Under the pieces are notes generated by a model. The model did not search any database. It saw only the letters and a list, made by a program, of their open reading frames with translations, and was not told the origin of the DNA. Below, piece after piece: positions 40,973 to 49,702 of a DNA stretch of 64,000 nucleotides. The translations under genes and the position numbers were made by a program. Position 1 is the stretch's first letter; each line of letters opens with the position of its first letter. The stretch is from Novosphingobium sp. PhB57 (lineage in GTDB: Bacteria; Pseudomonadota; Alphaproteobacteria; Sphingomonadales; Sphingomonadaceae). The stretch lies in the NCBI RefSeq assembly GCF_004342985.1, contig NZ_SMBO01000007.1, positions 94,555 through 158,554 on the forward strand, in the 5' to 3' direction.

Positions 40973-42690
40973 GCCCCGCCGCCCTCAGCGCCTTCATCCT
41001 GCTGGGCGCGCTCGTTCTGTTCGTATCCGAAAAGGTGCGGCACGATCTCGTGGCCTTCCTGGCCCTGATCGCCTGCCTCGTCACCGGTCTCGTCGCGCCG
41101 GGCGATGCCTTCTCGGGCTTCGCCGATCCGGCGGTGATCGCGGTGGCGGCCGTGCTGGTGGTGGGCCGCGCCATCGAACTCAGCGGCGCCGCCGGGGCCG
41201 TGGCGAACCGCATCATCCCCGCCCGCGCGCCTTTCGCGATGCGTCTTGCCTGCCTGCTGCTGGTGGGCGCGCTGCTCTCCGCGTTCATGAACAATATCGC
41301 CGCGCTGGTCATCACCATGCCGATCGCCGCGGAGATCGCCCGCTCGGCCAAGCGCTCGGCCGGCGCCACGCTGATGCCCCTGGCCTTCGCGACGATCCTG
41401 GGCGGGATGACCACCCTGATCGGCACGCCCGCCAACCTGATCCTCTCCTCGGTGCGCGAAACGCGGCTGGGCGCGCCTTTCGGGTTCTTCACGATGACCC
41501 CCGTGGGCGTGGCGGTGACGGTGGTGGGGCTGGCCTATCTCTGCGTGGTCGGCTGGCGGCTCCTGCCGGCGCGGCGCGGCGATGCGGCGGACGGCAAGCC
41601 GCCCTGGCGCGTCTACGAACTGGTCGTCCCCGACGAGCGGCTGGACGCGGCCCAAGTGCGGGCGCGCCTGCGCGGCGCCGGTGGACGCCTGCTGGCCGCC
41701 TTTCGCGGCATCGACCGGATCGGCGCGCAAGGAGCCTTGCAGGCGCAGGACCGGCTGCTGGTCCTCTCGCGCAAGAACCAGTGGTCGGTCGGGACCACGG
41801 CCGGGCTGGTTTCGGATCTTTCCGTCGATCACGTCCCCGATGCCGTCACCGTGCGGGTCGCGGTTGCGCATGGATCGCCGCTGATCGGGCTGGGCTATGA
41901 CGAAGTCCGCACCCGCAGCCGCCAGCAATTGCAGGTGGTGGCGGTGGGGCCGCGCGTGGCGCGGGAGCGGCGGCAACTGGCGGACATGCGGATCAGCGCG
42001 GGAGACCAGCTCTACATTCGCGGTCCGCAGGCGGAACTCGGCAGCTTCAGCGCCGGCGCCCGCGTGCTGGAGATCGACCGCCACGATCCCGTTCCCACCG
42101 CACGGGGGCGCGCCTCGGGTATCCTCGCGGTCTTTGCCGCGGCCATCGCCTGCATCGTCGGGCTGGGCATGTCCCCGGCGCTGGCCTTCACCGCCGCGGC
42201 GGTGCTGATCGCGGCGCTGCGACTGCTGCCGCCCGAGGAAATCTACCGCTCCATCGACTGGAGCGTCATCGTCCTCCTGGCGGCGATGATCCCCGTCGGC
42301 CAGAGCTTCGAGGACAGCGGCGCGGCGGCCATCGCCGCGCAGTGGCTGGGTCATGTCCTGGCGGGAATGCCGCTGGTGGCGGTGCTGGCGGCGCTCTGCA
42401 CGGTGACGCTGCTGCTCTCGATCTTCCTCAACAACGTCGCGACCGCGATCATCATGGGGCCGCTGGCGATAGACGCCGCCGGCCTGCTGCACGTCAGTCC
42501 GGATGCGGCGTTGCTGGCGGTGCTGATCGGCGCGTCTTCCGATTTCCTCACCCCCATCGGGCACCAGAACAACCTGCTGGTCATGGGGCCGGGAGGCTAC
42601 CGCTTCAGCGACTACGCCCGCATGGGCGCGCCGCTGGTGGTGGCGGTGGTCGCCTGCGCGGCGGTGACGCTCTCGGTTCTTTATGGGTAG
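40969..42690 (+). CDS. SLC13/DASS-type transporter with TrkA-C domain
   Basis: A 573-residue inner-membrane protein of the divalent-anion:Na+ symporter superfamily. The first half contains FMNNIAALVITMPIA and the second half its repeat FLNNVATAIIMGPLAID, the inverted-repeat signature with Ser/Asn-rich hairpins (LIGTPANLILSS; GASSDFLTPIGHQNNLL). Between them lies a soluble region of about 170 residues with TrkA-C/RCK_C-type character (LPDAV-like VPDAVTVRVAVAHGSPLIGLG). Such proteins carry sulfate, phosphate or C4-dicarboxylates; TrkA-C domains often bind nucleotides or ions. The start is a TTG overlapping the DUF389 stop. Substrate unknown. Confidence 0.86.
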   Translation: MSPAALSAFILLGALVLFVSEKVRHDLVAFLALIACLVTGLVAPGDAFSGFADPAVIAVAAVLVVGRAIELSGAAGAVANRIIPARAPFAMRLACLLLVGALLSAFMNNIAALVITMPIAAEIARSAKRSAGATLMPLAFATILGGMTTLIGTPANLILSSVRETRLGAPFGFFTMTPVGVAVTVVGLAYLCVVGWRLLPARRGDAADGKPPWRVYELVVPDERLDAAQVRARLRGAGGRLLAAFRGIDRIGAQGALQAQDRLLVLSRKNQWSVGTTAGLVSDLSVDHVPDAVTVRVAVAHGSPLIGLGYDEVRTRSRQQLQVVAVGPRVARERRQLADMRISAGDQLYIRGPQAELGSFSAGARVLEIDRHDPVPTARGRASGILAVFAAAIACIVGLGMSPALAFTAAAVLIAALRLLPPEEIYRSIDWSVIVLLAAMIPVGQSFEDSGAAAIAAQWLGHVLAGMPLVAVLAALCTVTLLLSIFLNNVATAIIMGPLAIDAAGLLHVSPDAALLAVLIGASSDFLTPIGHQNNLLVMGPGGYRFSDYARMGAPLVVAVVACAAVTLSVLYG

Positions 42691-42762
42691 GGGTCCGGCT
42701 GCGGGGAACAGCGACCGCCGCGACGCGTTCCGGTTCGTCTGCAGATATGCGTTAGGGCAACC

Positions 42763-44673
42763 ATGATCGAAAGCCGAATGAACCCGCGGGTATTCTGGGG
42801 TGCCTCCGCTGTCATCCTGGCCATGCTTTCTGCCGCCCTGGTCGCCCCCGGCGCCTCCGACCTGGTCTTCAAGGCCGCGCAAAGCTGGGCGATCGACACG
42901 TTCGGATGGCTCTACATCGCCGCGGTCGTCGGTTTCCTTGTCGTGGTGCTGGCGCTCGGCTTCGGCCCGGCCGGCCGGTTGAAGCTCGGCCCGGAAGATG
43001 CCGAGCCCGATTTCCCCTACGTATCGTGGCTGGCCATGCTCTTCGCGGCCGGCATGGGCATCGGGCTGATGTATTTCGCGGTGGCCGAGCCGATCCAGCA
43101 TTACAGCGCCCCACCCGAAGCGCAGCCCGGCACCATAGACGCCGCGCGCGAGGCGATGGCCATCACGTTCCATCACTACGGCGTCCATGCCTGGGCGATC
43201 TACGCGCTGGTGGGCCTGAGCCTTGCCTATTTCACCTATCGCAAGGGCCTGCCGCTGACGCTGCGGTCCGGCCTCTACCCGATCCTGGGCAAGCGCATCC
43301 GCGGGCCGATCGGCGATGCCATAGACATCTTCGCGGTCTGCGGCACGGTGTTCGGCGTCTCCACCTCGCTCGGCTTCGGCGTTTCGCAGATGACCGCGGG
43401 CCTCGCCTACAACTACGGCCTGCCCGACAACACGACGATGAAAGTGGGCGTGATCGTCCTGGTCATGGGCGCGGCGACGCTATCCGTGCTCAGCGGCGCG
43501 GACCGCGGGGTACGGCGGCTTTCCGAACTGAACCTGGCGCTGGCCGTGCTGCTCATGCTCTTCGTGCTGGCGGAAGGGCCGACGCTGTTCCTGCTGCGCG
43601 CGCTGGTGCAGAACTTCGGGCTCTATCTCGACCATTTCTTCGAACGCAGCTTCAAGCTCTATGCCTATGAGCCGCGGGCCTGGATGGCGGACTGGACGCT
43701 GTTCTACTGGGCCTGGTGGATCGCCTGGTCGCCATTCGTGGGCATGTTCATCGCGCGTATCTCGCGCGGGCGCACGATCCGCGAATTCGTGATCGGCGTG
43801 CTCTTCGTGCCCACCGCCTTCACCTTCCTGTGGATGACGGTGTTCGGCAACTCCGCCATCGCGCTCGACCTCGGCACTGCCGGCGGCCAGATCGCGCATG
43901 CCGTGCAGGAGAACCTCTCCACCGCCCTGTTCAAGTTCCTGGAGTATCTTCCCGGCTCCGGCTTCACCTCCACCCTGTCGATCGTACTGGTGGCGGTGTT
44001 CTTCATCACCTCGGCCGATTCCGGCGCTCTGGTGATCGACACCCTGGCATCGGGCGGCGAAGAGGATACGCCGCGCTGGCAGCGGATGTACTGGTGCCTG
44101 CTGCTGGGCGCCACGGCCACCGCGCTGCTCATCGCCGGCGGGCTGGGCGCCTTGCAGACCGCCACCTTGCTGGCCGCGCTGCCGTTCTGCTTCGTGATGA
44201 TCCTGCTCGCCTTCGGGCTGGTCCGCCAGACCAGCGCCGACCTTGCCGGCATCACCATTTCCGACGACGAGCCTGCGACCGTCAGCGAAAGGCTCAAACG
44301 CCTCTTCGTGCCTTCCAGCAAGGCGCAGATCGTCCGGCAACTGGCGGAGCGCGGCGCCCCCGCGCTGCGATCCGTCTGCGCAGCCATGCTGGCGGAAGGC
44401 TGGGCCGACAGCCATGTCACCGAGGGCGAGGGGCAGGCCGCGCTCACCATCACGTTCGGGCCGGAGAGCCGGTTCGTCTACAGCCTGGGCACCCGGTCGC
44501 GCCCCCTGCCCGCCTATACCGCGCTGGAAGCCTCGGAAGGCCGCCGCAGCCTGACCTGGATGCTGACGGGGCAGGTCGCCACCGAGCGCCACCGCGACCT
44601 TACCGGCCTTACCGAACAGCAGATCGTGAACGACGTGCTGACCCAGCTCGAACGATGGCGGCCTGCCGCCTGA
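42763..44673 (+). CDS. betT: BCCT-family betaine/choline transporter (BetT-like)
   Basis: A 636-residue osmolyte transporter of the betaine-choline-carnitine family with twelve helices. Signatures are FAAGMGIGLMYFAVAEPIQHYS, GVHAWAIYALVGLSLAYFTYRKGLPLTLRSGLYPILG and the aromatic WTLFYWAWWIAWSPFVGMFIARISRGRTIREF in helix 8. A C-terminal extension of about 120 residues after the last helix (from about 515) is typical of BetT and can regulate activity. An ATG at 42778 is an alternative start. It lies 72 nt after the SLC13-like gene and is the last gene of the osmoadaptation block. Choline or glycine betaine are the likely substrates. Confidence 0.9.
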   Translation: MIESRMNPRVFWGASAVILAMLSAALVAPGASDLVFKAAQSWAIDTFGWLYIAAVVGFLVVVLALGFGPAGRLKLGPEDAEPDFPYVSWLAMLFAAGMGIGLMYFAVAEPIQHYSAPPEAQPGTIDAAREAMAITFHHYGVHAWAIYALVGLSLAYFTYRKGLPLTLRSGLYPILGKRIRGPIGDAIDIFAVCGTVFGVSTSLGFGVSQMTAGLAYNYGLPDNTTMKVGVIVLVMGAATLSVLSGADRGVRRLSELNLALAVLLMLFVLAEGPTLFLLRALVQNFGLYLDHFFERSFKLYAYEPRAWMADWTLFYWAWWIAWSPFVGMFIARISRGRTIREFVIGVLFVPTAFTFLWMTVFGNSAIALDLGTAGGQIAHAVQENLSTALFKFLEYLPGSGFTSTLSIVLVAVFFITSADSGALVIDTLASGGEEDTPRWQRMYWCLLLGATATALLIAGGLGALQTATLLAALPFCFVMILLAFGLVRQTSADLAGITISDDEPATVSERLKRLFVPSSKAQIVRQLAERGAPALRSVCAAMLAEGWADSHVTEGEGQAALTITFGPESRFVYSLGTRSRPLPAYTALEASEGRRSLTWMLTGQVATERHRDLTGLTEQQIVNDVLTQLERWRPAA

Positions 44674-44683
44674 ACCGCGCGCG

Positions 44684-45565
44684 CTATTTCAGCGGCAGGA
44701 ACAGCTCTGCCACCGCTTCGTGCTCCGGCACTTCCGGGAAGAAGCGCAGGCGCTGGCAGTAGAGCGGGAAATCGCGGACGTCCTCGCCGCTGCCGGGAAG
44801 CCAGTCGCGATAGAGAAAGAGCGCGGCCGGCTCCAGGTTATCCGTCTGGCCGACCTGCCGCAGCACCGCGCAGCGCCCGCCGGGGATCTCGCCGATCCGC
44901 ACCGCCTCGCCATCGGCCGCGACCGGCCCCTCGATGCCCGCGCAAAGGTCGATGCCATAATCGGCCGGTGCGGCGGGGCGGCGCTCCGACCGCCAGATAT
45001 TGAATGTCGGGCTTCTGGAGGGATGCAGACCGGCGCGGCGGCGCCAGGCGATGAAGCGCTGGATGGTGCCTCCCAACCCGGCCGGGTCGCCCCGGTGCTC
45101 CATGATCGCCACCAACTGCTTCGGCACCTCGCGGATAACGACGTCTTCCTGCGTGAATGTCCTGTGCATGAACTTGCTCCTGGCTGTGTCGAGAGGCTCG
45201 AAGGCCGAAAGCCACGGCGCCCAATCGGGGCTCTTGCGGAACGAGGAGGGCGATTGCCCGAACCTCTGCCGAAACGCGCGGGCGAAAGCGTCCGGCGCCT
45301 CGTAACCGGCATCCAGCGCTATGTCGGTTACGCTCTGCCCCTCGCGATAGGCCAGCCGGTGCGAGGCGCGCTTCATGCGGGCCAGCTGGACATAGCGATG
45401 GACGGAGATCCCGAACATGGCCGTGAACTGCCGGTGGAAGTGGAACTTCGAAAAGGCGGCCACGCCGCTCACCGTTTCGAGGTCCAGCGCCTTGTCGAGG
45501 TGCCGGTCGATATGGTCCAGCGCCCGCAGCATCCGGGCATGGTAGGTATCGAGCGCCGCCTTCAT
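44684..45565 (-). CDS. AraC-family regulator with GyrI-like C-terminal domain
   Basis: A 293-residue regulator. The N-terminal double helix-turn-helix begins MLRALDHIDRHLDKALDLETVSGVAAFSKFHFHRQF and continues with VTDIALDAGYEAPDAFARAFRQRFGQSPSSFRK. From about residue 130 comes a GyrI/SOUL-like small-molecule-binding domain (VVIREVPKQLVAIMEHRGDP, FPLYCQRLRFFPEVPEHEAVAELFLPLK). This architecture is found in Rob-like and multidrug-responsive AraC regulators. The start is the ATG at 45565 with GGAGGAAGG upstream. It is convergent with betT (10-nt gap) and divergent from the SMP-30 gene, which it might control. Confidence 0.9.
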   Translation of the reverse strand: MKAALDTYHARMLRALDHIDRHLDKALDLETVSGVAAFSKFHFHRQFTAMFGISVHRYVQLARMKRASHRLAYREGQSVTDIALDAGYEAPDAFARAFRQRFGQSPSSFRKSPDWAPWLSAFEPLDTARSKFMHRTFTQEDVVIREVPKQLVAIMEHRGDPAGLGGTIQRFIAWRRRAGLHPSRSPTFNIWRSERRPAAPADYGIDLCAGIEGPVAADGEAVRIGEIPGGRCAVLRQVGQTDNLEPAALFLYRDWLPGSGEDVRDFPLYCQRLRFFPEVPEHEAVAELFLPLK

Positions 45566-45811
45566 CGTTCCTTCCTCCGTGACGCCCTCCGTTAGCCACG
45601 GATCGCGGACACCTGCTCGACCGATCTTGCGCTTCGGCATGGATCGGCGGCGGGATTCGGGCAAGTGCCCCCAGGCCTCCCCGCCATTCCCCAGCGCTGA
45701 TCCAGCTGATCCCCGCCAGCCCGCCTCCGCCTTGACAGGGTATCGCGCGGCCAACATCCTGCCCGGCGGGAAGACAGGGCCGATGAAACGGCCGGCGGGA
45801 GGAGGCAATCG

Positions 45812-46708
45812 ATGCAGGCGGCAATCGAGGGGTTCGACAGGATAGCGGCGGGGACCTACATCGAGGGCCTTGCGATCGACCATCTGCGCGACATCGTCTG
45901 GTACAGCGACGTCATTGCCGGCGGCATCCACGGCGTGAAGCCCGACGGTACCCGGGTCGCGTCCTTCAACCCCGATCGGCGGTGGACCGGCGGCGTGACG
46001 ATGAACGCCGATGGCGCAGTGCTCTCCACCGGCGAGGGCGGCATCATGTGGAACGATCCCGAAACCGGGCGATCGGGCTGGCTGCTGTGCGAAATCGACG
46101 GCCAGCCGATCAACGGCATCAACGAGATGGCGCCGGACGGCCGGGGCGGGCTGTTCTTCGGCACGCTGGACATCGCCAGCGTCATCAAGGGCGAACCTGC
46201 CCGGCCGACGGCGATCTACCGCATGACCGCTTCCGGCGAAGTCATCCAGGTCGCCGGGGACATCGGCTTCACCAATGGCCTGATGTTCGATGCCGGACGC
46301 CGGCGCCTCTACTGCAACGACACGTTCCGGGGCACCTGGGCCTTCGACGTGGCGGACGACCTCACCGTGTCCAACCGGCGCATGATCCTCGACAAGGAGG
46401 ATGCCGACGGCATGGCCCTCGACGCCGATCACAACCTCTGGATCACGGGCTTCCGCTCGAATGCCCTCACCCGCCTCGCGCCCGACGGTACCCGGCTGGC
46501 GGACTCTCCCACTCCGGGCGGCGCCATCACCCAGGTGCGCTTCGGGGGCGCCGACATGCGCGACGTCTACGTCAATTCCGTGCCTGCCGATGGCGGCGAC
46601 ACCCTGAAGGAAGGGGGCGAGATCACTGCCCGGAACTCCTTCCTCTATCGCGGTCGTTCGAACACGCCGGGTCTCAAGCTGGACCTGCCGCGCTTCAGGC
46701 TGGACTGA
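45812..46708 (+). CDS. SMP-30/gluconolactonase-like protein
   Basis: A 298-residue six-bladed beta-propeller of the SMP-30/lactonase family. Metal-site residues are suggested by YIEGLAIDHLRDIVWYSDV near the N-terminus (Glu), GDIGFTNGLMFDAGRRRLYCND (Asn) and DADGMALDADHNLWIT (Asp), spaced as in gluconolactonases. The start has GGGAGGAGG upstream. Members open sugar or alicyclic lactones. It precedes an SDR and an alcohol dehydrogenase on the same strand, which fits oxidation of an alcohol or sugar followed by lactone hydrolysis. Substrate unknown. Confidence 0.87.
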   Translation: MQAAIEGFDRIAAGTYIEGLAIDHLRDIVWYSDVIAGGIHGVKPDGTRVASFNPDRRWTGGVTMNADGAVLSTGEGGIMWNDPETGRSGWLLCEIDGQPINGINEMAPDGRGGLFFGTLDIASVIKGEPARPTAIYRMTASGEVIQVAGDIGFTNGLMFDAGRRRLYCNDTFRGTWAFDVADDLTVSNRRMILDKEDADGMALDADHNLWITGFRSNALTRLAPDGTRLADSPTPGGAITQVRFGGADMRDVYVNSVPADGGDTLKEGGEITARNSFLYRGRSNTPGLKLDLPRFRLD

Positions 46709-46785
46709 GCATTTCGGGCGGGGAGCCGCGGCTGTCGGCGGGCATCGCCGCAGCGGTTTCAGTGCCCTTAGGAAGCTGCGAAACA

Positions 46786-46803
46786 GGATAGTGCGCGCTA
46801 TCC
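46786..46803. promoter_or_regulatory. 18-bp palindrome upstream of SDR/ADH genes
   Basis: GGATAG-TGCGCG-CTATCC has 6-bp perfect arms and a nearly symmetric centre. It lies 97 bp before the SDR start in a 191-bp intergenic gap. The length and symmetry suit a dimeric TetR- or GntR-type repressor. The regulator is not identified. Confidence 0.4.
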
Positions 46804-46899
46804 ACCTTCTGCACGGCGCGCCGGGGTGATAGGTCTCGACACAAGGCGAGTCCGGCTCCAGCAGTGCGATCGGACCGGACCATGGCGAAGGGATTGAGC

Positions 46900-47742
46900 A
46901 TGCAGAACCTCGACGGGCTGGGATATCGGGACAGGACAGTCGTGGTCACCGGCGGGTCGTCCGGCATGGGCGAGCAAGTCGCGCGCATTCTGGGCGAACT
47001 CGGCGCCAAAGTGCACATCGTCGACATCCAGCCGCCCAAAGTGCCGCACCTCAGCTTCCGGCAGTGCGACCTCTCCGACTTCGACCAGGTCCGTGCCGCC
47101 GCCGCCGCGCTGGCGGCAGAAGCGCCGATAGACTTCGTGTTCCCCTGCGCCGGCCTGCCGCCGCACATCAAGGGGCCGATGTATTGCATGCGCGTCAACT
47201 ACATAGGCACGCGTCTGTTCGTGGAAGAACTGCTGCCCTCTGTCCGCGACGGCGGCGGGATCGCGCTGATCTCTTCCGATGCGGCAATGGGCTGGCAGGG
47301 CAACCTCGCCCAGTCGCTGGAGATGCTGGCGATCTCCGACCCGGACGAAGCCTATGCCTGGTGCGAGGCCGATCCCGATGCCCGCGTCCGCGACGGCTAT
47401 ACCAGTTCGAAGGAGATGCTGGTGGTCTGGGTGGCCAACAAGGCGGTCGAATACGGCAATGCCCGGCGCATCCGATTCAATGCGATCGGCCCCTGTCCCA
47501 CCCGCACCGCCTTCATGGACGAGCAGGAAAAGCTGCTGCCAGAAGGCTTTCTCGACGCCTGGCCCTATCCCTCGCTGGGGCGCATGGCCACGGCGGAAGA
47601 TCAGGCCTGGCCGCTGGTCCTGCTCAACAGTCCGCTCAACGGCGCGGTTACCGGCAGCTTCCTCTACACCGACCAGGGCTTCGCCAGCGGCGTGTTCACC
47701 GGCGCCATCAACCCCGCCTTCATGAAAGGCGAGGTCGCCTGA
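46900..47742 (+). CDS. SDR oxidoreductase, 3-alpha-hydroxysteroid dehydrogenase-like
   Basis: A 280-residue short-chain dehydrogenase. Motifs are VVVTGGSSGMGEQVA (cofactor), VFPCAGLPPH in place of NNAG, the serine in ALISSDAAMG and the Tyr-x3-Lys pair in DGYTSSKEML. A long segment between the serine and tyrosine (LEMLAISDPDEAYAWCEADPDARV by position, about residues 143-167) resembles the insertion of bacterial 3-alpha-hydroxysteroid dehydrogenase/carbonyl reductases. I chose the ATG at 46900 with AAGGGA upstream; ATG 46882 and GTG 46864 are in-frame alternatives. It is followed after 34 nt by the zinc dehydrogenase gene. Confidence 0.84.
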   Translation: MQNLDGLGYRDRTVVVTGGSSGMGEQVARILGELGAKVHIVDIQPPKVPHLSFRQCDLSDFDQVRAAAAALAAEAPIDFVFPCAGLPPHIKGPMYCMRVNYIGTRLFVEELLPSVRDGGGIALISSDAAMGWQGNLAQSLEMLAISDPDEAYAWCEADPDARVRDGYTSSKEMLVVWVANKAVEYGNARRIRFNAIGPCPTRTAFMDEQEKLLPEGFLDAWPYPSLGRMATAEDQAWPLVLLNSPLNGAVTGSFLYTDQGFASGVFTGAINPAFMKGEVA

Positions 47743-47776
47743 ACGCGATCGCGGTGACAACCATGGAGACGCATTC

Positions 47777-48784
47777 GTGAAAGCGGCCATCTATCCCGGG
47801 CAGGGCCAGCCTGTCGTCATCGAGACATTGCCCGATCCGGAGCCAGCGCCCGGCGAAGTGCTGATCAGGGTCAGCCGCTGCGGCATCTGCGGCACCGACC
47901 TGTCGATGACCAAGGGCGCCGGCTGGGATTTCGGCGCGGGTTCGCAGTTCGGCCATGAATATGCCGGCGAAGTCGTCGCGCTTGGCGCGGGCGTCTCCAC
48001 CCTGGCGATCGGAGACCGCATCGCCGTGCTGCCCTCGGTCGCCTGCGGGGAGTGCCCGGGCTGCGCGCATCAGAACAACGTGCTGTGCCAGGCCTCGCCC
48101 GGCAGCGCGATGCATGGCTTTGCCGAACTGGCGCGGGTGCCGGCTGCCGTGGCCACCCGGCTACCGTCCGTCCTCACGCTGACCGACGGCGCCCTGATCG
48201 AACCGATGGCGATCAGCCTCTACGGCGTGAAGCACGCGCGGATCCAGCCCGGCGACAAGGTCGTGGTGCTGGGCGGCGGCACCGTGGCGCTTTACGCGAT
48301 CTACTGGGCGCGGCGTCTTGGCGCGGGCAGGATCGTCGTCATGTCCCGTACCGCCCGCCGCGCCGACCTGGCGCTGCAGATGGGCGCCGACCGCTTCATT
48401 CCCTATGGAAGCGACGAAATGGGCGAAGTGCGGGAAGCGCTCGGCGGCGTGCCGGACGTCGTGTTCGAATGCGTGGGCGCGGAAGGGATGCTGGGCAAGG
48501 CGATTCTGCATGCCGGGCCGTTCGGCCGGGTCGTCTCGCTGGGCTTCTGCACCTCGCCCGATCCGGTGATACCCGCCCTCGCCTCCTACAAGTGCGTGAA
48601 CGTGCAGTTCCTGGTCGGCTATTCGATGAAGGAATTCCTCTACATCGCCGACCAGATGGACAAGGGCCACGTCGACCCCAAGGCGATCGTCACCAGCACC
48701 GTGCCGCTGACGGCCCTGCCCGAGACGATGGCGATGCTGCGCGGCCCGAACGAGGAAACCAAGGTCCACGTCACGATGACGTGA
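47777..48784 (+). CDS. Zinc-dependent alcohol dehydrogenase, MDR family
   Basis: A 335-residue medium-chain dehydrogenase. The catalytic zinc region reads RCGICGTDLSM (Cys) and FGHEYAGEV (His-Glu). The structural zinc loop is present as CGECPGCAHQNNVLC with the C-x2-C-x2-C-x7-C spacing. The NAD-binding fold has VVVLGGGTVALYAIYWARRLGA. The start is a GTG at 47777 with GGAGAC 6 nt upstream. Sorbitol, threonine or butanediol dehydrogenases are close relatives by motif. With the SDR and the SMP-30 lactonase it may form an oxidation route for a polyol or alicyclic alcohol. Confidence 0.9.
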   Translation: MKAAIYPGQGQPVVIETLPDPEPAPGEVLIRVSRCGICGTDLSMTKGAGWDFGAGSQFGHEYAGEVVALGAGVSTLAIGDRIAVLPSVACGECPGCAHQNNVLCQASPGSAMHGFAELARVPAAVATRLPSVLTLTDGALIEPMAISLYGVKHARIQPGDKVVVLGGGTVALYAIYWARRLGAGRIVVMSRTARRADLALQMGADRFIPYGSDEMGEVREALGGVPDVVFECVGAEGMLGKAILHAGPFGRVVSLGFCTSPDPVIPALASYKCVNVQFLVGYSMKEFLYIADQMDKGHVDPKAIVTSTVPLTALPETMAMLRGPNEETKVHVTMT

Positions 48785-48821
48785 CAGGATGGCGTGACAG
48801 GACGGCGTAAGACAGCTTGGC
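48781..48821. repeat. Short tandem repeats at the end of the ADH gene
   Basis: GTGACAGGATGGC (48781-48793) is followed directly by GTGACAGGACGGC (48794-48806) and a more diverged third copy (48807-48821). The first copy contains the stop codon of the dehydrogenase gene, so the array duplicates the gene end. Confidence 0.65.
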
Positions 48822-48872
48822 GTGGGACCGGACCCGATCCGGTCCGCATCCCACCCCCATCGACGCCCAGGG

Positions 48873-49502
48873 CTACGCGGGGTCCGCGTAGATCCCGTCC
48901 ATCACGAAGCGCGTGGTCGCCGCGCGCAGGGTGTCGTCGTCGGCCATGCCTTCGGGATAGAGCCAGTCCTTGAACAGCACGCAGCCCAGCAGCGAGGCGA
49001 AGCTGATGCGGACCATCAGTTCGGGCGGCAGCTTGTCCGTGCCCCCGGTACGGCCGCGCACCACTTCGGCGCCGCGCGCGAAATAGTCGTGCAGGGCATC
49101 GACCGCGGCCATGCCCTGCACTTCGCCGCTCTTCCCGGTTTCCGCCATGATGAGCGAGAGGAACATGCGCTGGTGCTCGGCGATGAAGTCCTGCAACTCG
49201 GCGATATAGGTCTTGGCCTGCGCTTCCAGCGGTGCATCGCCGCTGGCGGCGGAGACGTTCGACATGAAGTTCTGGAGGTGGCTGTCCAACGGGCGCTGGA
49301 TCGCTTCGCGGAACAACTCGGCCTTGGAGCTGAAGTAGCGAAAGATCTGCGTCTCGGTCGTATTGGCGCGCGCCGCGATGGCCGCCGTGGTGGCGCCCGA
49401 GAAACCATAGCGCGAATACTCCGCTTCCGCGGCGCGGAGAATTTCCTCCCGAACTTGCGCGGGAGCGCGCCTTTGCCGCGGCCTGTCGTTCTGCCTGCCC
49501 AA
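48873..49502 (-). CDS. TetR/AcrR-family transcriptional regulator
   Basis: A regulator of about 209 residues. The helix-turn-helix reads VREEILRAAEAEYSRYGFSGATTAAIAARANTTETQIFRYFSSKAELF. The rest is the helical ligand-binding domain (RMFLSLIMAETGKSGEV). I prefer the TTG at 49502 with GGAG 6 nt upstream; a GTG at 49529 would add nine residues, and a still longer frame only reads through the 47-bp repeat array. It is downstream of and on the same strand as two DUF1214-type genes and convergent with the dehydrogenase gene. It may control the DUF1214/sulfotransferase promoters, where a matching palindrome exists at 52304. Ligand unknown. Confidence 0.88.
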   Translation of the reverse strand: MGRQNDRPRQRRAPAQVREEILRAAEAEYSRYGFSGATTAAIAARANTTETQIFRYFSSKAELFREAIQRPLDSHLQNFMSNVSAASGDAPLEAQAKTYIAELQDFIAEHQRMFLSLIMAETGKSGEVQGMAAVDALHDYFARGAEVVRGRTGGTDKLPPELMVRISFASLLGCVLFKDWLYPEGMADDDTLRAATTRFVMDGIYADPA

Positions 49503-49561
49503 ACTCTGCTCCGCCAAACACCGCCTCACTTGCGGCCGTCCTATAGCGCCGCCACGGCTTT

Positions 49562-49702
49562 GGCCACTCCTGGCGCCAAAGCGCGGTATTACCAGCGCCG
49601 GCGGCGCTGGCCACTCTCGGCACCAAGGCGCGGTTTCACCAGCGCCGGCGGCGCTGGCCATTCTTGGCGCCAAGGCGCGGCTTCACCAGCGCCGGCGGCG
49701 CT
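49562..49702. repeat. 47-bp tandem repeat, three copies, spanning a gene end
   Basis: Three head-to-tail 47-bp units occupy 49562-49608, 49609-49655 and 49656-49702, differing at a few positions. Each contains CCAGCGCC-GGC-GGCGCTGG, a perfect 8-bp stem with a 3-nt loop, and a TGGCGCCA-like palindrome (GGCACC in unit 2). The third unit carries the last codons and stop of the DUF1214 gene. The other two repeat the same QRRRRW-stop coding sequence downstream of the gene, toward tetR. Confidence 0.9.

Noticed and set aside
40594..43188. An 864-codon minus-strand open frame opposite the SLC13-type and BCCT genes
   Set aside because: Same GC-skew shadow pattern; it spans the ends of three real plus-strand genes.
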